A stretch of 64,000 nt of DNA, taken from positions 1 through 64,000 of the forward strand of contig JAPNUR010000007.1 in assembly GCA_026627385.1 (NCBI GenBank), written 5' to 3'. Below the pieces are notes generated by a model. The model saw nothing but the letters and a program-made list of their open reading frames with translations. It searched no databases and had not been told where the DNA came from. A program made the translations under genes and the position numbers. The stretch's first letter is position 1; each line of letters opens with the position of its first letter. The DNA comes from Bacillota bacterium (lineage in GTDB: Bacteria > Bacillota > Sulfobacillia > Sulfobacillales > Sulfobacillaceae). This document shows, in pieces, positions 25,557 through 33,856 of the stretch.

Positions 25557-27165
25557 GAGTGTCGGGAGTTGACTGCGACTGCCGACGATCGGCATAAATC
25601 AGCTTTTCTCGCGTGGCCCCTAAGCGGTGAAGGCGGGCCAGCTCGGGGGTGATGTAGAGGGTTTTTTCCATGCGATACAAGACGGCGCCGGGTTCCGCGT
25701 GGGGGCGCTTACGGACATATTTGCGGCGCGTGTAATCGACGGGAACGTGCGAGGACGCATGGGCCGGAGAAAAGAACACGGCCAGCGTGGCGGCGTCGAT
25801 CAGATCTTCGAGGTCGGGGTTAGTGCGCCCGCATTGTAAGATCACATGGGATCCCGGGGCCTGCTTGGTGTGAAACCATAAATCGTCAGGCCGGGCGGTG
25901 CGAAAGGTGAGTTCCTGATTTTCCTCGCGGTTTCGCCCCACAAGAATGTCTAGCCCATGAAGGCTTTTGAAACGTCGAAAGGGTCCGAGAGTCTGGGCCT
26001 GTTGGGCGGCTTTGGATTGCTGCTTTAAGAGATCGCGATACCATTCAAGGGGATGGGATGCATGGGCCGCGTCTTTCAGCTTTTGCAATGTTTCGAGTTC
26101 TGCTTGGTAGGCGGGAATCAATTGAGACAGCGCTTGATGGCGAGCCTTCACTTTTTTGTACTGCCGGTAGGCGGCGTGCGCCCGATCAATAGGCGATTCG
26201 CCAGGGAGCAGCGTCAGTGTCACCGCTTGGCCGTTTTCATCCAAGACGGTGTGCGATACCGGTTCGTTGGCCGGCGAAAAGGCGGACTGGTAAGCCAGCC
26301 ATAGATCGCCGGTGCGCTTGTGGGCTTCCCAGTCCTCGCGCAGATCGTTGGTCGCTTGCGCAATTTTTTCGTTGAGCACCTGAATGCGCCGGTCGAGGTG
26401 TGAAATGAGTTGTTGGCGCAGTTGGTGTTCGAAACGCAACGCTTCGCGTTGGGCAAAAACGCGGTCTAGCGCTTGTTCAAAGTTGGCGACAGGGCGTGCC
26501 TCAAAGTCTGGCAGCGGGTAAACCCAAACATCCCTTTCGTGTCCCGAGTCTAATTCCCAGCAAGGATCAGGAAATCCCCCAAGGAAATCCTGCCATAGCT
26601 GTTCCCAGTTGCCTCGGCTTTGTAACCAAAGGCGGGCGTAGGGCGGCAACGCCGCGGCGTTCTGGCTGGGGAAAGGGTCGGCCGTTGGCGGCGGCGGACT
26701 ATAGGCTTCTTGGGGCCAGATTGTGCGACCAGGGCGGTCCGGCGCAACCTTGCGCCAGGCGTCCACCACGCGACGGTTTTCGTCCAGCCAGACGAGATTG
26801 GTTAAGTGCCCGGCCAGTTCCACCACCAGCGTCGCTTGATGCGGCACGTCCCATTCATTGCGGTGAGTAATGGTCAAATACATGACCCGTTCCAGCGTCG
26901 GCACCGTGACCGACTCAATGGTAAAGGGTAAGAGGCGTTCGAGCCATGGCAAGGGGCGCCCCTCGCGCAGCTCAGTGGCTGATGTGCGATGTAGCCGCTT
27001 GAGGCCTGGATCCAGAACGATCAAAATCTGGAAGGTTGCACGGTCGCGTCTTAAAAACCACAAGAGACGGTCGGGGCCAGCTAAACTTTTCATACACGTA
27101 GCCCCCGCCACCTCGCGTTGCCACCGTGCCTCAATGGCCCGCATGGCCAGCGCATCAAACGGCAT
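25540..27165 (-). CDS. rqcH: NFACT-family ribosome quality-control factor (Rqc2/RqcH-like)
   Basis: 541 residues. The N-terminal NFACT-N domain starts MPFDALAMRAIEARW, a long coiled coil covers ~240-400, and the C-terminal NFACT-R domain has LDILVGRNREENQELTFR and DDLWFHTKQAPGSHVIL. RqcH binds stalled 50S-peptidyl-tRNA complexes and directs alanine tailing of the nascent chain for degradation; older annotations call the family fibronectin-binding protein. The conserved Asp-Arg pair of B. subtilis RqcH appears here as Glu92-Arg93 in TLERVMYLTI, a conservative change. ATG 27165 follows GAGGGGAG. It is encoded alone, convergent with pyrE. Confidence 0.9.
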   Translation of the reverse strand: MPFDALAMRAIEARWQREVAGATCMKSLAGPDRLLWFLRRDRATFQILIVLDPGLKRLHRTSATELREGRPLPWLERLLPFTIESVTVPTLERVMYLTITHRNEWDVPHQATLVVELAGHLTNLVWLDENRRVVDAWRKVAPDRPGRTIWPQEAYSPPPPTADPFPSQNAAALPPYARLWLQSRGNWEQLWQDFLGGFPDPCWELDSGHERDVWVYPLPDFEARPVANFEQALDRVFAQREALRFEHQLRQQLISHLDRRIQVLNEKIAQATNDLREDWEAHKRTGDLWLAYQSAFSPANEPVSHTVLDENGQAVTLTLLPGESPIDRAHAAYRQYKKVKARHQALSQLIPAYQAELETLQKLKDAAHASHPLEWYRDLLKQQSKAAQQAQTLGPFRRFKSLHGLDILVGRNREENQELTFRTARPDDLWFHTKQAPGSHVILQCGRTNPDLEDLIDAATLAVFFSPAHASSHVPVDYTRRKYVRKRPHAEPGAVLYRMEKTLYITPELARLHRLGATREKLIYADRRQSQSTPDTPTAHD

Positions 27166-27346
27166 CCTATTTCTCCCCTCTTGTTGCTTAAGCTTAACGA
27201 ATGTGTCCTCAGGAGTCCAATCCCCCCGGGGTACCGAAATTTTGCAGATTTCTTGGTAGATTTCCCGTCAGTGCAATGCCATAATGGGGAGTATAAGGGC
27301 TGAGTGTATCAGGCGGCCCGCTAATTGACAAGTTAGGGAGGGGTGC

Positions 27347-28849
27347 ATGATGTCGAGCGACGCCGTCAGGACTCATGGAGTCCGGGGGTTGTGGCAGTCG
27401 CTTCCTGCGACACGGTTTACGTCCCGACCTAACTATATTTGGTATGTGGTCGGAACGGTATGTATTGGTGCATTCATGGCGGCGGTGGACGCAAGCATTG
27501 TTAATGTGGCGATACCAGATTTAGCCCATTATTACAATGCCAGTGCGAGCATCACCGGCTGGGTGCTCATTGCCTATCTCTTAACCCTTGCGACGCTTTT
27601 GACATTGTTCGGCCGATTGGCCGATATGCTAGGCCGACGGCCGTTATATACCTTCGGGTTTTTGGTGTTCATTATTGGCTCGGCGGCTTGTGGAGCAGCG
27701 CCGAGCCTCGTGTTTTTAATCGTTTCGCGGGTATTCCAGGCGGCTGGCGCGGCGATGCTGCAAGCCAACTCAGTGGCCATTATTACCGCCACGGTGCCCT
27801 CCAATGTGCGCGGCCGTGCCATTGGATTTCAGGGATCGGCGCAGGCGATCGGATTATCCGTGGGGCCGGCGGTGGGCGGTGCGCTCATTGCCTTGTTTGG
27901 TTGGCGCGCCATTTTTTACGTGAACGTACCAGTGGGCATCATTGGGACCTTGATGGCGGCCATGATTCTTCCCAAAGACAAGCTGACCCAGACCTCGACA
28001 ACCTTTGACTGGTGGGGGGCGCTGTTGTTTAGCCCTGCCCTGGTGGCGGTCATGCTAGCGGTAACCATTGCGCCGCATGTGGGGTGGCTGTCTGGCGAGG
28101 TGATCGGCCTCTTTGCAGGCACGGTGGTGTTGTTGTGGCTCTTTATCCTGCGCGAAAAGCGGTTTCGCGCACCCTTGGTCGACGTGCGCCTGTTTCAAAT
28201 CAAGATCTTCACCATGGGCAATGTGACCGGACTTTTGAGCTACTTGGTGATGTTTGGGGTGCTGTTTTTGATGCCGTTCTTCTTCGAAAAGGTAGGACGG
28301 TTTCCATCGGCCATCGTGGGACTTTTGCTGACGGCTGTGCCGATCGGCATGACGGTTGTCTCTCCGCAGGCCGGAGGGCTGGCCGACCGTTACGGATCCC
28401 GTTTTCTCACCACACTCGGGATGGCGACCAGCGGTATCGGCGCGACGCTTCTCGCGGTGATGATGGCGATTCATGCCAACCTGGTGCTTGTCGTGGTGGG
28501 ATTGTTACTAGTCGGGGCGGGTCTCGGCATGTTCACCCCACCCAACAACAGTTCGGTGATGGGATCGCTTCCCAGTGCGCGCCTGGGCGTCGGCGGCGGC
28601 ATTTTAAACATGGCGCGGTCGTTGGGGATGGCTTTTGGCACTGCCGTGTCCAGTACCTTGATGGCGGGATTTCTGGCCGCTTATGGCGGGCGCATGACCG
28701 GCGGGCCGCGAGCTGCATGGATCCCCACCATGCGCTACTCGCTGTTAGTGCTGGCGGCGCTGGCGTTTGTCGCGGCCGTGCTGTCCTTGCTTAAGACGGG
28801 TGAAGAAGCGGTTGGCGGGGAACGCATTGAGGTGCCGATGGAATTTTAA
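27347..28849 (+). CDS. MFS drug/proton antiporter, 14-helix DHA2 type
   Basis: 500 residues with about 14 membrane helices. Typical DHA2 blocks are seen: AAVDASIVNVAIPDLAHYY in the first helix (motif D1), GRLADMLGRRPLY as motif A, and the fifth-helix region GFQGSAQAIGLSVGPAVGGA as motif C. This group exports drugs, dyes, fatty acids or peptides. The gene stands alone behind a GGGAGG site; ATG 27347 and ATG 27350 are both possible. No regulator lies next to it, so the substrate is open. Confidence 0.92.
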   Translation: MMSSDAVRTHGVRGLWQSLPATRFTSRPNYIWYVVGTVCIGAFMAAVDASIVNVAIPDLAHYYNASASITGWVLIAYLLTLATLLTLFGRLADMLGRRPLYTFGFLVFIIGSAACGAAPSLVFLIVSRVFQAAGAAMLQANSVAIITATVPSNVRGRAIGFQGSAQAIGLSVGPAVGGALIALFGWRAIFYVNVPVGIIGTLMAAMILPKDKLTQTSTTFDWWGALLFSPALVAVMLAVTIAPHVGWLSGEVIGLFAGTVVLLWLFILREKRFRAPLVDVRLFQIKIFTMGNVTGLLSYLVMFGVLFLMPFFFEKVGRFPSAIVGLLLTAVPIGMTVVSPQAGGLADRYGSRFLTTLGMATSGIGATLLAVMMAIHANLVLVVVGLLLVGAGLGMFTPPNNSSVMGSLPSARLGVGGGILNMARSLGMAFGTAVSSTLMAGFLAAYGGRMTGGPRAAWIPTMRYSLLVLAALAFVAAVLSLLKTGEEAVGGERIEVPMEF

Positions 28850-28966
28850 AGAAAGTGGCACAGTAAGCAGGAAAACGGGGTGATTATCGATAACTTTCCT
28901 CACACGCGGGGCGTTCGGAGCTGACGGGGCGCGTCTGCGGCGATAGCGAAAAGGGGGATTTCGACG

Positions 28967-29167
28967 GTGTGGACGGTGGTCTACATTGCGCCCAGTATGG
29001 CGGTGGCGGAAAAAGTAAAGGATTTGCTATCGACCGAAGGGCTTCTGGTCACCTTGAAAGCCGTGGAACTGAACGACGACGGGCGTGGGAGCGTCGAGGT
29101 GCGAGTGCCTGAAGGTGAAGCCGAGGAGGCCCACGAAATCCTCCGCGAGCATCTCGGTCAGTGGTAA
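28967..29167 (+). CDS. Small DUF2007-like putative signal-transducing protein
   Basis: 66 residues from GTG 28967, with AAAAGGGGG ahead of it. The sequence WTVVYIAPSMAVAEKVKDLL, then VTLKAVELND and VEVRVPEGEAEEAHEILRE, has the beta-alpha-beta pattern of the small DUF2007/glutamate-synthase-like signal family. Function is unknown. It lies 54 bp before the aminotransferase start and may be cotranscribed with it and trmL. Confidence 0.7.
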   Translation: MWTVVYIAPSMAVAEKVKDLLSTEGLLVTLKAVELNDDGRGSVEVRVPEGEAEEAHEILREHLGQW

Positions 29168-29221
29168 CGTATCGACAACTACAGCGGCCATCGGAGGATG
29201 GGTCATAGGGGGAAAGGACGG

Positions 29222-30061
29222 GTGCAGGTCTATTTAAACGGTCAGTACGTGGACGACCGAGACGCCTGGGTGTCCATTGACGACCGGGGGTTTTTGTTTG
29301 GCGATGGCGTGTACGAGGTTGTGCATATTTATCAGCAGCGGCCGTTTGAATGGGAGCGGCACATGGCGCGTTTAGAGCGCAGTTTAATCGGCATTGGCAT
29401 GCACATGGTGAATGCGGAGGAATTGGCGGCGGTTCGTGACCGGTTGCTGCGTGGGACAGAATCCCCTGAAGCCGCGCTCTACATTCAGATTACGCGGGGC
29501 ACGCAGAAGCGCAGTCACGCGCCGCCTGCCCCCGGTACCATTGAACCCACGGTGCTCATGTGGGTGCGACCGGTGGATCCGATTCCGTCGGATACGGTGC
29601 GGCAAGGGGTGCGCATGATTACGGTGCCCGACGATCGATGGGCCAAAGTGTGGATTAAGACCATTGGCTTGTTGCCGAATGTGCTGGCTAAGGGTCGGGC
29701 CCTTGAGCGGGGAGCGTTTGATGCCATCTTTGTCCGCGACGGGATGGTCACGGAAGCCACCTCCGCCAATGTGTTTCGCGTCAAGGACGGCGTATTGTTC
29801 ACCGCCCCGGTGACGAATTATATTCTCCCAGGGGTGACGCGCGCGGTGGTTATTGAGTTGGCCCGTCTTCACGGATATCCCGTGGTGGAGGAACCGTTTT
29901 CCGTGGACGCCCTGTATGAGGCAGATGAGGTGTTTTTGACCGGCACGTTAACCGAGGTGCTGCCGGTGACGGAGATAGACGGTCACTCCATTGGTGCCGA
30001 AGCCGGGCCTATTGCGCTTCGGCTGCTGGAACTCTTGCATGAACGAGCGCGGGGCTCGTAG
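29222..30061 (+). CDS. dat: Class IV aminotransferase, probably D-amino-acid transaminase
   Basis: 279 residues from GTG 29222, with GGGGGAAAGG upstream; the ATG at 29198 abuts its own site and is less likely. A fold-type IV PLP enzyme. VYLNGQYVDDRDAWVSIDDR and GFLFGDGVYEV match the N-terminal domain, and WIKTIGLLPNVLAKGRALE carries the PLP lysine. TEATSANVFRVKDG and LPGVTRAVVIELA are the phosphate-cup blocks. Motifs favour D-alanine transaminase, which supplies D-glutamate for the cell wall, but a branched-chain or aminodeoxychorismate-lyase role cannot be fully excluded. trmL follows after 21 bp. Confidence 0.85.
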   Translation: MQVYLNGQYVDDRDAWVSIDDRGFLFGDGVYEVVHIYQQRPFEWERHMARLERSLIGIGMHMVNAEELAAVRDRLLRGTESPEAALYIQITRGTQKRSHAPPAPGTIEPTVLMWVRPVDPIPSDTVRQGVRMITVPDDRWAKVWIKTIGLLPNVLAKGRALERGAFDAIFVRDGMVTEATSANVFRVKDGVLFTAPVTNYILPGVTRAVVIELARLHGYPVVEEPFSVDALYEADEVFLTGTLTEVLPVTEIDGHSIGAEAGPIALRLLELLHERARGS

Positions 30062-30082
30062 TGCACGAAGGAGGCAAGCACG

Positions 30083-30547
30083 CTGCACGTCGTCCTCGTG
30101 GAACCGGAGATTCCACCAAACACCGGCAATATCGCGCGCACCTGTGCAGCGACGGGCACAGTGCTCCACCTGGTGGAGCCGCTAGGCTTCTCGCTCGATG
30201 ACCGCTATCTTAAGCGGGCCGGGGTGGATTATTGGCATTTGGTGCGGGTGGTTGTCCACCCCAACTGGGAAAGTGCCCGCCGGGCCTTAGAAGGCGCGGG
30301 CGCTTTCCACTTGTTTACCTCGCACGGGGGTCTAAAATATTCGGAGGTGTCGTACGGCGCCGACGACGTCCTGGTTTTTGGGTGCGAGTCGCGCGGGTTG
30401 CCGGATGACATCTTGGCTTCTTATCCCCAAGCATGGCGGATTATTCCCATGACGTCTGCGGTCAGGTCGCTCAATCTCTCGAATGCGGTGGCCATTGCGG
30501 TGTATGAGGCTCAGCGCCAATTAGGTTTTCCGCTGGGGACGGTCTGA
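30083..30547 (+). CDS. trmL: tRNA (cytidine/uridine-34-2'-O)-methyltransferase, CTG start
   Basis: 154 residues. A SPOUT methyltransferase that modifies the wobble base of tRNA-Leu. The family N-terminus M-H-V-V-L-V-E-P-E-I-P-P-N-T-G-N is matched in full only if translation begins at CTG 30083. AAGGAGG at 30068-30074 lies eight bases before it. The upstream frame is closed by the previous gene's TAG at 30059-30061, and the next possible start (GTG 30098) would delete the first beta strand. The knot region is VFGCESRGLPDDIL and IPMTSAVRSLNLSNAVAIAV. A rare CTG initiation codon is therefore the best reading. Confidence 0.93.
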   Translation: MHVVLVEPEIPPNTGNIARTCAATGTVLHLVEPLGFSLDDRYLKRAGVDYWHLVRVVVHPNWESARRALEGAGAFHLFTSHGGLKYSEVSYGADDVLVFGCESRGLPDDILASYPQAWRIIPMTSAVRSLNLSNAVAIAVYEAQRQLGFPLGTV

Positions 30548-30585
30548 GACCCTCGTCTGCCCATATACTGTGGTGGGAGGGTCAC

Positions 30586-31563
30586 ATGTCTTTAGGGGTG
30601 CTCTTAGTTGCGGGCATGCTGCTCATTGTCCTGTCCGCTGACTACTTTACCAATGGCGTGGAATGGCTCGGCTATCGGTTAGACCTGGCCGACGGGGTAG
30701 TCGGATCGCTGTTGGCCGCCCTGGGTACGGCGCTGCCCGAGACGCTCGTGCCTTTTATGGCGTTTTTGACCGGCGGGCGCATGACCGAAGCGATTGGCCT
30801 GGGGGCTATTTTAGGGGCTCCGCTGATGTTATCAACCCTGGGGTTTAGTCTGATCGGAATCGGCGTGTGGCTGAGCGGCCGGCGGCGAGAGGGTCTGGAT
30901 TTTCACCGGGAGAGTCTGGACCGCGATCTGCGCTTTTTTCTCGGGGCCTTTGCCGTCGCCATCGTGGCGGCCTTTTTGCCGCGGCCGTTTCACGCTCTTG
31001 CGGCCATCGTGCTAGTGGCCGGTTACGTGGTTCATGCCTGGCGCCTCATTAGGGTGCAAACGGGTAGCCAGGGCGGTCCGCCGCGGGAGCCGCTGCACTT
31101 GTGGCCGAGTCGCAGTCCAGCCGTTTGGGCCATTGGCGGGCAGGTGGCGGTGGCCTTGTTCGGCCTGATTGTGGGTGCCCACTTTTTTGTCGAGGCGTTG
31201 GAAGAGGCCGCGCGTTGGCTTCGACTTTCGGGTTTCTTGGTCTCCGTGATTGTCACCCCGGTAGCTACCGAGTTGCCTGAACTCTTAAATAGCGTCATCT
31301 GGATTCACCGGCGGCGCGATACCTTAGCGGTAGGTAACGTCAGCGGAGCGCTGTCGTTTCAAGCCTCGTTGGTACCGGCTCTGGGCCTTGCCTTGACGCC
31401 CTGGCATCTGACGGGGTGGGAAACGGTGACCGCGTGTTTGGCGTGGGCGGCGGGATTTTGGACGTGGACACGGTCGCGGGACGGCCAGCTTCACGTCAAC
31501 GAATTAGTGGCCGCGGGCGGCTTTTATGCTGTGTTCATTGCCCTGGTTTTAACCTTTTTCTGA
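30586..31563 (+). CDS. Sodium/calcium exchanger-family membrane protein
   Basis: 325 residues with ten or so hydrophobic segments. The two inverted alpha repeats of the NCX/CaCA superfamily are visible: GSLLAALGTALPETLVPFMA (~43-62) and IVTPVATELPELLNS (~222-236). Each places a conserved acidic residue in the ion path. It probably exchanges calcium or another divalent cation for sodium or protons across the cell membrane. The ion cannot be told from the motifs. It has its own GGGAGG site and a 38-bp gap after trmL. Confidence 0.88.
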   Translation: MSLGVLLVAGMLLIVLSADYFTNGVEWLGYRLDLADGVVGSLLAALGTALPETLVPFMAFLTGGRMTEAIGLGAILGAPLMLSTLGFSLIGIGVWLSGRRREGLDFHRESLDRDLRFFLGAFAVAIVAAFLPRPFHALAAIVLVAGYVVHAWRLIRVQTGSQGGPPREPLHLWPSRSPAVWAIGGQVAVALFGLIVGAHFFVEALEEAARWLRLSGFLVSVIVTPVATELPELLNSVIWIHRRRDTLAVGNVSGALSFQASLVPALGLALTPWHLTGWETVTACLAWAAGFWTWTRSRDGQLHVNELVAAGGFYAVFIALVLTFF

Positions 31564-31634
31564 AGTGGAACATTTCGGGACAGACTACAATCGGAGGACG
31601 ACGAAACAGCTTAGCCGCTTTTTGGGAGGAGATC

Positions 31635-31895
31635 ATGGCAAAATCAGCTGAGACTGGTACACTGAAAGGGAGAGCTGAACCTCATTCCCGGAGTCGTAAG
31701 GGCGCTGAGTCTAGCGCCAGCCTGACGGAATTGAAGATCGAGGCTGTGCAGGCATTGGGGCTGTGGGAAAAGGTGCAGCAGGAAGGCTGGGGGGCTCTGA
31801 CGGCCGCCGAAACCGGTCGCATTGGCGGTTACATCACGCGCCTCAAATGGGCCGAAGTGCGGGATCGCGAAATGCGCGGGCCGTCTACCTCATAA
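31635..31895 (+). CDS. Divergent alpha/beta-type small acid-soluble spore protein-like protein
   Basis: 86 residues from ATG 31635, behind GGGAGGAG. A basic, Ser-rich N-terminal extension of ~30 residues precedes LTELKIEAVQALGLWEKVQQ and EGWGALTAAETGRIGGYITR. This matches the alpha/beta SASP layout: helix 1 with K.E.A..LG, the W/Y-G-x-L turn, then G-x-[IV]-GG-x-[IM]-T-R. SASPs coat spore DNA. The GPR protease cleavage site is altered (IEAVQ instead of E-I/V-A-x-E). A creatininase-family gene starts 12 bp later, so they may form one transcript. A clear second SASP is at 51549-51770. Confidence 0.7.
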   Translation: MAKSAETGTLKGRAEPHSRSRKGAESSASLTELKIEAVQALGLWEKVQQEGWGALTAAETGRIGGYITRLKWAEVRDREMRGPSTS

Positions 31896-31907
31896 AGGGG
31901 AGAGGCG

Positions 31908-32642
31908 ATGTACTGGGACCAATTGACCACAAAAACGTTTCGTGACCAGGTGTTGGGGCAGGTTGACACAGCAATTTTGCCAATAGGGAGCATAGAAGCG
32001 CACGGTCAGCACTGTCCCCTGGGGACGGACAACATGACCCCCTGGCATTTTGCGCAATTGCTCAATGCCCGCTTTTCGGATCGCATCCTGGTCATGCCCG
32101 CTATCGCCTACGGGCACACATGGGAGCTGGCCAATTTTGCGGGCACCCTCTCGGTGAGCCACGAGACCTTTCGTCGATACGTGGCAGAGGTGGCGCTGTC
32201 CGCATTAAATTGGGGCATCCGTCACCTGGTGTTGCTAAACGGTCACGGTGGCAACATCCCGGCCCTCTACGCGGTAATGGAGGATGTCGCCGAACATGGC
32301 GGGCAAGCCATCTTGGTCAATTGGTGGCAAGATTACCGCGAAGAGATTTTGACGGTGGTTGACAGTCAGGGACATGCTGGCGAAGATGAGACATCCGTGA
32401 TGTTAGCGATTCACGAGCCCTTGGTGCGCATGGCCGATGCATCGTACAATCCCTATCGGCCCAAATATCGGGTCGAGGCGCTGGGCTTGCATGACAAGGT
32501 ATTGCGTCACGCGACCACGGGGGACGGGCGGCGCGCAACCCGTGCCAAGGGAGAGCGGATTGTGGAAATCGTCGTGGAACGGCTAGTTCAACTGTTGGAA
32601 GACGTGTGGACCGATCAGCTATTTTTTCGTCATGACTCCTAA
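31908..32642 (+). CDS. Creatininase-family amidohydrolase
   Basis: 244 residues. Metal-binding motifs are complete: LPIGSIEAHGQHCPLGTDN, then LLNGHGGN, then GHAGEDETSVMLAI. Family members cleave creatinine or other cyclic amides, formamidopyrimidines in archaeal flavin synthesis, or a precursor peptide in mycofactocin synthesis (MftE). No companion genes for any of these paths are nearby, so the substrate is unknown. It sits between the SASP-like gene and an aminotransferase whose start lies 17 bases after its stop. Confidence 0.87.
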   Translation: MYWDQLTTKTFRDQVLGQVDTAILPIGSIEAHGQHCPLGTDNMTPWHFAQLLNARFSDRILVMPAIAYGHTWELANFAGTLSVSHETFRRYVAEVALSALNWGIRHLVLLNGHGGNIPALYAVMEDVAEHGGQAILVNWWQDYREEILTVVDSQGHAGEDETSVMLAIHEPLVRMADASYNPYRPKYRVEALGLHDKVLRHATTGDGRRATRAKGERIVEIVVERLVQLLEDVWTDQLFFRHDS

Positions 32643-32658
32643 AGAAAGGCGGAATACT

Positions 32659-33852
32659 GTGACCAAACTGGCGCTCGCTGAGCGGGTGGCTGCCTTGGCA
32701 CCCTCTCCGACTATGGCACTGGATGCCAAGACCAAGGCGCTCATCAGTCAGGGGTTAGACGTGGTGAATTTAACGGCCGGGGAACCCGATTTTGATACCC
32801 CGGCACACATCCGGCAAGCCGCACAAGAAGCGATGAACCGCGGAGAGACGCGTTATACACCGGTAGGGGGCACGCCGCGGCTCAAAGCGGCCATCTGCGA
32901 TCGGATGCGGGCGGAGATTGGGATAGAGTACCGTCCGGAAGAAGTGCTGGTGTCGGTGGGGGCTAAGCATTCGCTGTTTAATGCCATGATGGCGTTGATT
33001 AGCCCGGGGGATGGTGTGTTGTTGCCGGTTCCATACTGGGTGACGTATCCCGAGCAAATTCGCCTGGCGGGTGGCACGGTGCAGTTCGTGCCAATTGCTC
33101 CCGAACATCAGAACGTGTTAACGGCGGACGACATTCGACGGGTGTTGACCCCTGAGACCCGGGGCCTGATTGTGAACTCGCCGTCCAACCCGTCGGGCGC
33201 CGTCATTGGCCGCGCGCAACTGCAGGAGATTGCGGCACTCGCCGTGGAACGGGATCTGTGGGTGATTTCGGACGAGATTTATGCCCGCCTTGTCTATGAC
33301 GGGATTGATGCGCCGTCCATTGCCCAGTTTGAGGGCATGCGCGATCGGACGATTGTGGTTAACGGGGTGTCCAAAGCCTATGCCATGACCGGGTGGCGCA
33401 TTGGCTACGCGTTAGGGCCGCAGCATGTGATTCAGGCTATGGCCAACCTGCAGTCGCAATCCACGTCAAATCCCACGTCCGTGGCTCAGGCGGCGGCGGA
33501 AGCGGCCTTGACGGGACCCCAAGAACCGGTGGACGAAATGCGGCGGGAGTTTGATCGTCGCCGGCGCTACGCGGTTTCGCGCATTCAGAGTATCCCGGGA
33601 CTAGAAGTTCACGAACCCAAGGGGGCGTTTTACCTGTGGGTGAGCATGGCGGCCCTCGTGGGACGAACGCTGCGAGGGCGGACCATTCGCAACGCGGATG
33701 ATTTGGCCTTGGCGTGGCTGGAAGAAGCTAATGTCTCCGTGGTGCCGGGCAGCGGTTTTGGGGTGCCGGATCACTTTCGCATGTCGTATGCCACCTCTCT
33801 GGAACGGCTCGAGGTTGGCCTTGATCGAATGGAGGCGCTGTTAGGGGAGTAG
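32659..33852 (+). CDS. Class I/II aminotransferase, aspartate aminotransferase type
   Basis: 397 residues from GTG 32659, with AAAGGCGG upstream; the earlier ATG at 32632 overlaps the previous gene and has no site. A fold-type I PLP enzyme of the thermostable AspC (Ib) group: VVNLTAGEPDFDTPAHI, YTPVGGTPRLKAAI, IVNSPSNPSGAVI and the PLP lysine block VNGVSKAYAMTGWRIGYA. The terminal Arg for the substrate carboxylate is in FRMSYATSLE. It likely moves amino groups between aspartate and 2-oxoglutarate, and could also use prephenate or aromatic acids. murD follows after four bases. Confidence 0.93.
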   Translation: MTKLALAERVAALAPSPTMALDAKTKALISQGLDVVNLTAGEPDFDTPAHIRQAAQEAMNRGETRYTPVGGTPRLKAAICDRMRAEIGIEYRPEEVLVSVGAKHSLFNAMMALISPGDGVLLPVPYWVTYPEQIRLAGGTVQFVPIAPEHQNVLTADDIRRVLTPETRGLIVNSPSNPSGAVIGRAQLQEIAALAVERDLWVISDEIYARLVYDGIDAPSIAQFEGMRDRTIVVNGVSKAYAMTGWRIGYALGPQHVIQAMANLQSQSTSNPTSVAQAAAEAALTGPQEPVDEMRREFDRRRRYAVSRIQSIPGLEVHEPKGAFYLWVSMAALVGRTLRGRTIRNADDLALAWLEEANVSVVPGSGFGVPDHFRMSYATSLERLEVGLDRMEALLGE

Positions 33853-33856
33853 CGTC

